From Candidatus Kerfeldbacteria bacterium RIFOXYC2_FULL_38_9 (lineage in GTDB: Bacteria; Patescibacteriota; Patescibacteriia; UBA9570; XYC2-FULL-38-9): DNA of 5,970 bases. Both the position numbers and the translations under genes were made by a program. Below, one piece after another: positions 5,533-5,970 of this stretch. Under the pieces are notes generated by a model. The model did no database searches and had not been told where the DNA came from. It saw only the letters and a program-made list of their open reading frames with translations. Positions within the stretch are counted from its first letter, which is position 1, and every line of letters starts with the position of its first letter. Where the stretch lies: positions 6,763 through 12,732 of the forward strand of contig MHKJ01000010.1 of assembly GCA_001818355.1 (NCBI GenBank), given 5' to 3'.

Positions 5533-5970
5533 ATGAAACCATACCGCGCTTACCTTTTTTTCTTTTTGGGCTTGGTTTGTTTAAGTGTGGCATTTTTTCT
5601 TTTATCCGCTTTTTTGGGTTTTTTTAATACCTCTGCTATTTTATCTCAAAATAATAACAGCAATACTGATACCAACCAAACGACTGATTATGATCCTTAT
5701 GTAACCGTGGTGCCCAAGGAAGTGCTGGGTGGAAAACCGCAAGTATTGGCTACCGACCCCCAAAGAGGAGCTGTCGACCCCAAAGTTACCATAGTGGAGT
5801 TTGGCGATTTTGAATGCGGTGATTGTGCGCAGTTAAAAGAGGTGATAGATAAAGTAACGGCGGATTATCCGGATCAAGTGACTCAGGTTTGGAAAGATGA
5901 TCCTTTGCCTGCTCAACACCCCCATGCGGAAGATGCGGCGCAGGCTGCCAGGTGTGCGCAAGACCAAGGA
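5533..5970 (+). CDS. Membrane-anchored DsbA-like thioredoxin-fold oxidoreductase (3' partial)
   Basis: The frame is open from the ATG at 5533 to the right edge (146 residues, no stop). Residues 7-32 are a hydrophobic signal anchor (YLFFFLGLVCLSVAFFLL) and 39-52 a short Asn/Thr-rich linker. From about residue 82 the sequence follows the DsbA-like Thioredoxin_4 pattern: a strand VTIVEFGDFE (85-94), then the active-site CGDC (Cys95, Cys98) and a helix. Later comes LPAQHPHAEDAAQAARCAQDQG (125-146), which resembles the helical insert of that family. The likely role is forming or exchanging disulphides in proteins outside the cytoplasm, with the propeller encoded just upstream as one possible substrate. 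CGDC is unusual compared with the CPxC common in DsbA proteins, so the redox behaviour may differ. The cis-Pro loop and the last strands lie beyond the window. The start is 1 nt after the previous stop, which suggests translational coupling, and no Shine-Dalgarno site is visible. Confidence 0.88.
   Translation, partial: MKPYRAYLFFFLGLVCLSVAFFLLSAFLGFFNTSAILSQNNNSNTDTNQTTDYDPYVTVVPKEVLGGKPQVLATDPQRGAVDPKVTIVEFGDFECGDCAQLKEVIDKVTADYPDQVTQVWKDDPLPAQHPHAEDAAQAARCAQDQG

Overview
The window is one strand of tightly packed genes, all on +. It most likely comes from a Candidatus Patescibacteria (CPR) bacterium. The reasons are: the VirB4-type ATPase closely matches, as I remember it, the short conjugation-type ATPase common in that group; three separate proteins share an N-terminal membrane anchor followed by an Asn/Thr/Asp-rich linker, a habit often seen in CPR exported proteins; and none of the starts has a convincing, well-placed Shine-Dalgarno site. 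TAA, TAG and TGA all appear to act as stops. The TGA stop lies just before the next start codon, which argues against the TGA=Gly lineages (SR1/Gracilibacteria).

Layout: (1) 3-1781, a VirB4/TraC-like secretion ATPase, cut at its 5' end; (2) 1794-2411, a single-pass membrane protein with an exposed C-terminal domain that may be VirB8/NTF2-like; (3) 2436-2753, a small, highly charged helical protein; (4) 2756-4219, an unrecognised 487-residue protein with a helical N-terminal domain, a long Lys/Glu-rich disordered middle and a hydrophobic C-terminal membrane region; (5) 4281-5531, a membrane-anchored beta-propeller (TolB/WD40-like repeats); (6) 5533 to the right edge, a membrane-anchored thioredoxin-fold DsbA-like protein, cut at its 3' end. 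Gaps are 12, 24, 2, 61 and 1 nt. The only gap above 25 nt carries a good extended -10 promoter, so genes 5-6 can probably be transcribed separately from genes 1-4. No RNA gene, CRISPR array, insertion sequence, terminator or intergenic stretch over 300 nt was seen.

Working model (inference): genes 1-4 belong to a type IV secretion or pilus-like machine. Gene 1 would be the cytoplasmic motor, gene 2 an inner-membrane assembly factor, and genes 3-4 lineage-specific parts. Genes 5-6 look like an exported propeller and its thiol oxidoreductase. The propeller has exactly two cysteines, and the next gene encodes the likely disulphide enzyme. The least explained part is the gene 3-4 pair. Its base composition is lower in G+C than its neighbours, and gene 4 contains a G7 run next to the best Shine-Dalgarno-like sequence in the window plus an in-frame A_AAA_AAG slippery heptamer. 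Slippage of -1 at either site would remove the membrane region.
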